A stretch of DNA of 6,565 nt from Clostridia bacterium (GTDB lineage Bacteria; Bacillota; Clostridia; Oscillospirales; CAG-272): positions 1-6,565 of the forward strand of contig JAGDCE010000330.1 in the NCBI GenBank assembly GCA_017958705.1. The letters are read 5' to 3'. Below the pieces are notes generated by a model. It did no database searches. It was not told where the DNA came from and saw nothing but the letters and a program-made list of their open reading frames with translations. This document shows positions 3,747 through 6,565 of the stretch, one piece after another. Position 1 is the first letter of the stretch, and each line of letters opens with the position of its first letter. Both the position numbers and the translations under genes were made by a program.

Positions 3747-6316
3747 CAGAGCATCCCTTTCAGCTTGCGGAGCAGATCGTACGCCTCAAGCGGAGTCGTG
3801 GTGTTCAGATCCACGGCCTCAACCGCCTCGCGTATCTCGTCAGATACCACCGTTTCCATCGTTATGTTAAGATCCTCGAGCGATTTCGCCGGGCGCGTGC
3901 GCTGACGCTCCGGCATCTTTGATTCGATGTCCGCGAGCACCTCGCGGGCGCGCGTGATCACTTTCTTCGGAACGCCGGCGAGCACCGCGACCTCTATGCC
4001 GTAGCTGTCGTTCGCCGCGCCTTTCACGATCTTGCGCAGAAAGCTTATCGTGTCGCCGCGCTTTTTTGCAGCTATGTTGTAGTTCACTATGCCGTCGACG
4101 ACGCCTTCCATCTCGGTCAGCTCGTGATAATGCGTAGCGAACAGAGTCTTGCAGCCGATCTTCGAAGCCGTGTACTCGACTACGGCGCGCGCGATCGACA
4201 TTCCGTCGAAGGTAGAGGTGCCGCGGCCTATCTCGTCGTATATAATGAGGCTCTTTTTCGTGGCGCGTTTGAGGATGTAGGAGACTTCGTTCATCTCAAG
4301 CATGAACGTCGACGTGCCTGACGCGAGGTCGTCCGCCGCGCCGACGCGCGCGAAGACCTTGTCCGCAACGCCGATAATCGCCTCTGTCGCCGGCACGAAC
4401 GAGCCGATCTGCGCCATTACCGTTATCAGCGCGACCTGGCGCATGTACGTCGATTTGCCCGCCATGTTCGGGCCGGTGATCAAAAGCAGCCGGTTTTTCT
4501 GCGTGTCGAGATAAGTGTCGTTCGGCACGAAAGGCTCCTCGGTGAAGCGCTCGACGACCGGATGTCTGCCGTTTTTGATGTTTATCACGTCGCCGTAATT
4601 GACCTCGGGACGGACGTAGCCGTATTTTTCCGCGGCGACGGCGAGAGAAAGCAGCGCGTCGAGGCGTGAGATCCCGTCGGCCGAGGCGCGGATGCGCGCG
4701 ATGTTGTCGCACAGGTGGCGCCTGATCTCGACGAACATGTCGTATTCGAGCTTGACGACCTTGTCCGAGGCGCCGAGCATCGAAGACTCGAGCTCTTTGA
4801 GCTCTTCGGTTATGTATCTCTCGCAGTTCGCGAGCGTCTGTTTTCTTATGTATCTGTCCGGCACCTGGCTGATGAACGATTTGCTGACCTCGATATAGTA
4901 GCCGAAAACGCGGTTGTAGGAGACGCGCAGGTTCTTGATGCCCGTTTTGTCGCGCTCCGCCGCTTCAAGCTCCGAGATCCAGCGCTTGCCGTCCTTCATG
5001 ACGCTGCGCAGATAGTCGACGTCCTTCGAGTAGCCTTCTTTTATGAAACCGCCTTCGCGGATCGAGAACGGCGGCTCCTCGACGATCGCGGATTCGATAA
5101 GCTCGCACAGATCGGAGAGGTCGTCGGTGTTGTCGCGGATCGAGCGGAGCATCTCGCTCTGACACGGGCCGATCAGCTCGCGCACGTGCGGCAGCTTCGA
5201 CGCGGACTGGGCGATGGCGCGCAGATCGCGCGCGTTCGCCGTCTCGTATACGAGCTTGGCGGCGAGACGTTCGAGGTCAAGCACGCCGCGCAGACCTTCG
5301 CACAGCTCCTCGCGGATCATGAAGTCGGAGAACAGGTCGGACACCGCGTCCTGGCGGCGCTGTATCTCGGCTACGCTGCAAAGCGGAAGCTCTACCCATT
5401 TGCGCAGCATCCTCGCGCCGCCCGCCGTCTTAGTGCAGTCGAGCGTCCAGAGGAGCGAGCCCTTTTTTTCGCCCGTGCGCATGGATTCGCAGAGTTCGAG
5501 ACTGCGGCGCGTGTTCGCGTCGATCTCAAGCGCGCCGTCCGCCTCGTAAAGGGAGAGGGTGTCTATATAAGATATGTCCGTTTTTGCCGTTTCCGTCACG
5601 TAATCTATCGCCGCGCCGACGGCGCAGACGAGAGCCGGCGGCAGAGCGGAGACGTCGCAGTTCGGGAACTGCTTGCGGCACAGCGACGCGGCCTTGATCT
5701 CCCAGAAGCGCTCCGGCTCGTTTTCGTTGACGGTGCAGCTCATGCGGTTCTTTATATGATCGGCGAGCGTCGGCATCTCGGACAGCGGGAAACTCGTGAT
5801 TATCTCCTTCGGGCAGAACGCCGCGAGCTCGTTTATCATACGGCGCTGCGCGTCTTCGCCATCCACGGAGCAGGCGCCGATATATCCGGTGGAGACGTCG
5901 GCAAAACAGAGCGCCGCGCCGTCTCCGTCCGCGTATATCGAGCAGACGTAGTTGTTCTTGTCCTCGGAAAGCATCTCGGACGAGGTAACGGTGCCGGGCG
6001 TTATTATGCGGATGATGCCGCGCTTCACGATACCCTTCGCCGTCGCCGGATCCTCGAGCTGTTCGCAGATGGCGACCTTGTAACCGTTGTTCACAAGCTT
6101 TGCAATGTACGGCTCGACGCTGTGGAACGGCACGCCGCACATCGGCGCGCGCTCGTCCTCGCCGCAGTCGCGCCCGGTGAGCGTGGGCTCGAGCACCCTC
6201 GACGCGGTCTTGGCGTCGTCAAAGAACATCTCGTAGAAATCGCCGAGACGGTACATCAGGATGTGGTCTTTGTATTGATTTTTTATCTCAAAGTATTGCC
6301 GCATCATCGGGGTCAT
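3746..6316 (-). CDS. mutS: DNA mismatch repair protein MutS
   Basis: MutS clamps onto mismatched or looped-out bases behind the replication fork and, in an ATP-dependent step, recruits MutL. The 856-residue product is full length for bacterial MutS. It opens with the family-typical TPMMRQYFEIK. The mismatch-reading Phe-x-Glu is in GDFYEMF (F27, E29), with the connector domain, core levers and clamp following to about residue 560. The C-terminal ABC-type ATPase has Walker A GPNMAGKST (615-623), the signature stretch ASGTSTFMLEM (665-675), Walker B IIYDEIGRGTS (D694, E695) and the THYHEL switch (H729). The tail ends in LEAYDLLRKLKGML, like the usual helical dimerisation tail. The ATG at 6316 fits both the family N-terminus and a GGAGGG site 7 bases upstream. 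It overlaps mutL by one base. I see no frameshift or missing key residue. The long open frame on the opposite strand is a shadow of this gene. Confidence 0.98.
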   Translation of the reverse strand: MTPMMRQYFEIKNQYKDHILMYRLGDFYEMFFDDAKTASRVLEPTLTGRDCGEDERAPMCGVPFHSVEPYIAKLVNNGYKVAICEQLEDPATAKGIVKRGIIRIITPGTVTSSEMLSEDKNNYVCSIYADGDGAALCFADVSTGYIGACSVDGEDAQRRMINELAAFCPKEIITSFPLSEMPTLADHIKNRMSCTVNENEPERFWEIKAASLCRKQFPNCDVSALPPALVCAVGAAIDYVTETAKTDISYIDTLSLYEADGALEIDANTRRSLELCESMRTGEKKGSLLWTLDCTKTAGGARMLRKWVELPLCSVAEIQRRQDAVSDLFSDFMIREELCEGLRGVLDLERLAAKLVYETANARDLRAIAQSASKLPHVRELIGPCQSEMLRSIRDNTDDLSDLCELIESAIVEEPPFSIREGGFIKEGYSKDVDYLRSVMKDGKRWISELEAAERDKTGIKNLRVSYNRVFGYYIEVSKSFISQVPDRYIRKQTLANCERYITEELKELESSMLGASDKVVKLEYDMFVEIRRHLCDNIARIRASADGISRLDALLSLAVAAEKYGYVRPEVNYGDVINIKNGRHPVVERFTEEPFVPNDTYLDTQKNRLLLITGPNMAGKSTYMRQVALITVMAQIGSFVPATEAIIGVADKVFARVGAADDLASGTSTFMLEMNEVSYILKRATKKSLIIYDEIGRGTSTFDGMSIARAVVEYTASKIGCKTLFATHYHELTEMEGVVDGIVNYNIAAKKRGDTISFLRKIVKGAANDSYGIEVAVLAGVPKKVITRAREVLADIESKMPERQRTRPAKSLEDLNITMETVVSDEIREAVEAVDLNTTTPLEAYDLLRKLKGML
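3755..3760 (-). promoter_or_regulatory. Ribosome binding site of mutL, inside mutS
   Basis: AAAGGG on the minus strand, 8 bases before the mutL ATG and within the last codons of mutS. Together with the TGATG overlap it supports coupled translation plus independent initiation. Confidence 0.7.
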
Positions 6317-6434
6317 AGATCAGCCCTCCATTGTGGTTGGTTGTATTGTTTTCGGGAAGCACGCCTTCCCGTGAATGGTTTTGACATAGGTGTCGCTTCG
6401 CGACGATCGGTGCGCCGCTGATCGCGGCGCTTTT
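6317..6434 (-). other. mutS upstream region with three stem-loops
   Basis: Three palindromes lie before mutS: CGGGAAG/CTTCCCG (6353-6359, 6365-6371), GTCGC/GCGAC (6392-6396, 6400-6404) and GCGCCGC/GCGGCGC (6412-6418, 6424-6430). No minus-strand hexamer pair resembling a sigma-A promoter was found, so transcription may start further upstream, beyond the window, or from an atypical promoter. A TTGACA at 6381 is on the wrong strand and has no matching -10. The last hairpin is followed by TTTT on the plus strand but has no gene to terminate. Confidence 0.5.
6324..6329 (-). promoter_or_regulatory. Ribosome binding site of mutS
   Basis: GGAGGG on the minus strand, 7 bases before the ATG at 6316. 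It fixes the start, which also matches the conserved MutS N-terminus. Confidence 0.85.
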
Positions 6435-6452
6435 GGGGACTCCCCGCCCCCC

Positions 6453-6565
6453 TCTCCGTGAACCCCCGCCCTACGGAGAAGGCGGTAAGCCGGACGCCGA
6501 GGGCGCCGACCCCCTACAGGCCGGCCGCGCGCCCCCCTCATTCGTAGAATGACGGGAGGGGAAAG
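6453..6565. repeat. Palindromic repeat region at the right edge
   Basis: TCTCCGT/ACGGAGA (6453-6459, 6473-6479) and TCATTC/GAATGA (6538-6543, 6547-6552) are perfect stems. CGTGAACCCCCG (6457-6468) is the exact reverse complement of bases 229-240 in the left repeat, and CCGACCCCCTAC (6506-6517) resembles 244-254. It is probably a related intergenic repeat, cut by the window end. Confidence 0.5.

Noticed and set aside
4715..6421. 568-residue open frame on the plus strand
   Set aside because: It is exactly antisense to mutS, its translation is arginine- and alanine-rich without any family motif, and it has no ribosome site. It results from GC-rich codon use in mutS.
6412..6434. GC-rich 7-bp hairpin with TTTT on the plus strand as a terminator
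   Set aside because: It points against mutS, has only four T, and no plus-strand gene ends here.

Overview
The window carries one minus-strand block of genes between two stretches of repeat-rich, non-coding DNA. It is GC-rich. MutS and MutL have the architecture seen in Clostridia: a nuclease-type MutL, and mutS and mutL overlapping by one base. Together with palindromic and heptanucleotide repeats between genes, this suggests a GC-rich, probably uncultured gut-type member of the Clostridia. That placement is inference from protein features and repeat style; no marker gene is present.

Reading in the direction of transcription (right to left): 6565-6317 is a non-coding region with several palindromes, and no convincing promoter was found in it. 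mutS (6316-3746) and mutL (3746-1851) follow. Both look intact and complete, share one base at the stop/start junction and are almost certainly co-translated. They form the core of methyl-independent DNA mismatch repair: MutS recognises mispairs and recruits MutL, whose C-terminal domain nicks the error-containing strand.

Downstream of mutL lies a compact two-gene module with its own signals. A near-consensus sigma-A promoter (1814-1786) drives a small Xre-type helix-turn-helix protein (from 1702). A strong intrinsic terminator (1500-1456) sits inside that reading frame, before any stop codon. Then come a perfect 17-bp dyad (1448-1432), a second promoter (1432-1404) sharing a 12-base -10 block with the first, a good ribosome binding site, and a 213-residue helical protein of unknown function (1371-730). 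The embedded terminator predicts a non-stop mRNA for the regulator, and this is the most interesting point in the window.

Positions 1-729 hold no gene I can support. They contain degenerate tandem repeats, stem-loops, two 44-base repeat copies, two tracts with 7-base periodicity, and a 20-base inverted repeat (19/20) bounding about 320 bp, which could be a small non-autonomous element. Related palindromic modules recur at the far right end, so the gene block is flanked on both sides by the same kind of repeat DNA.
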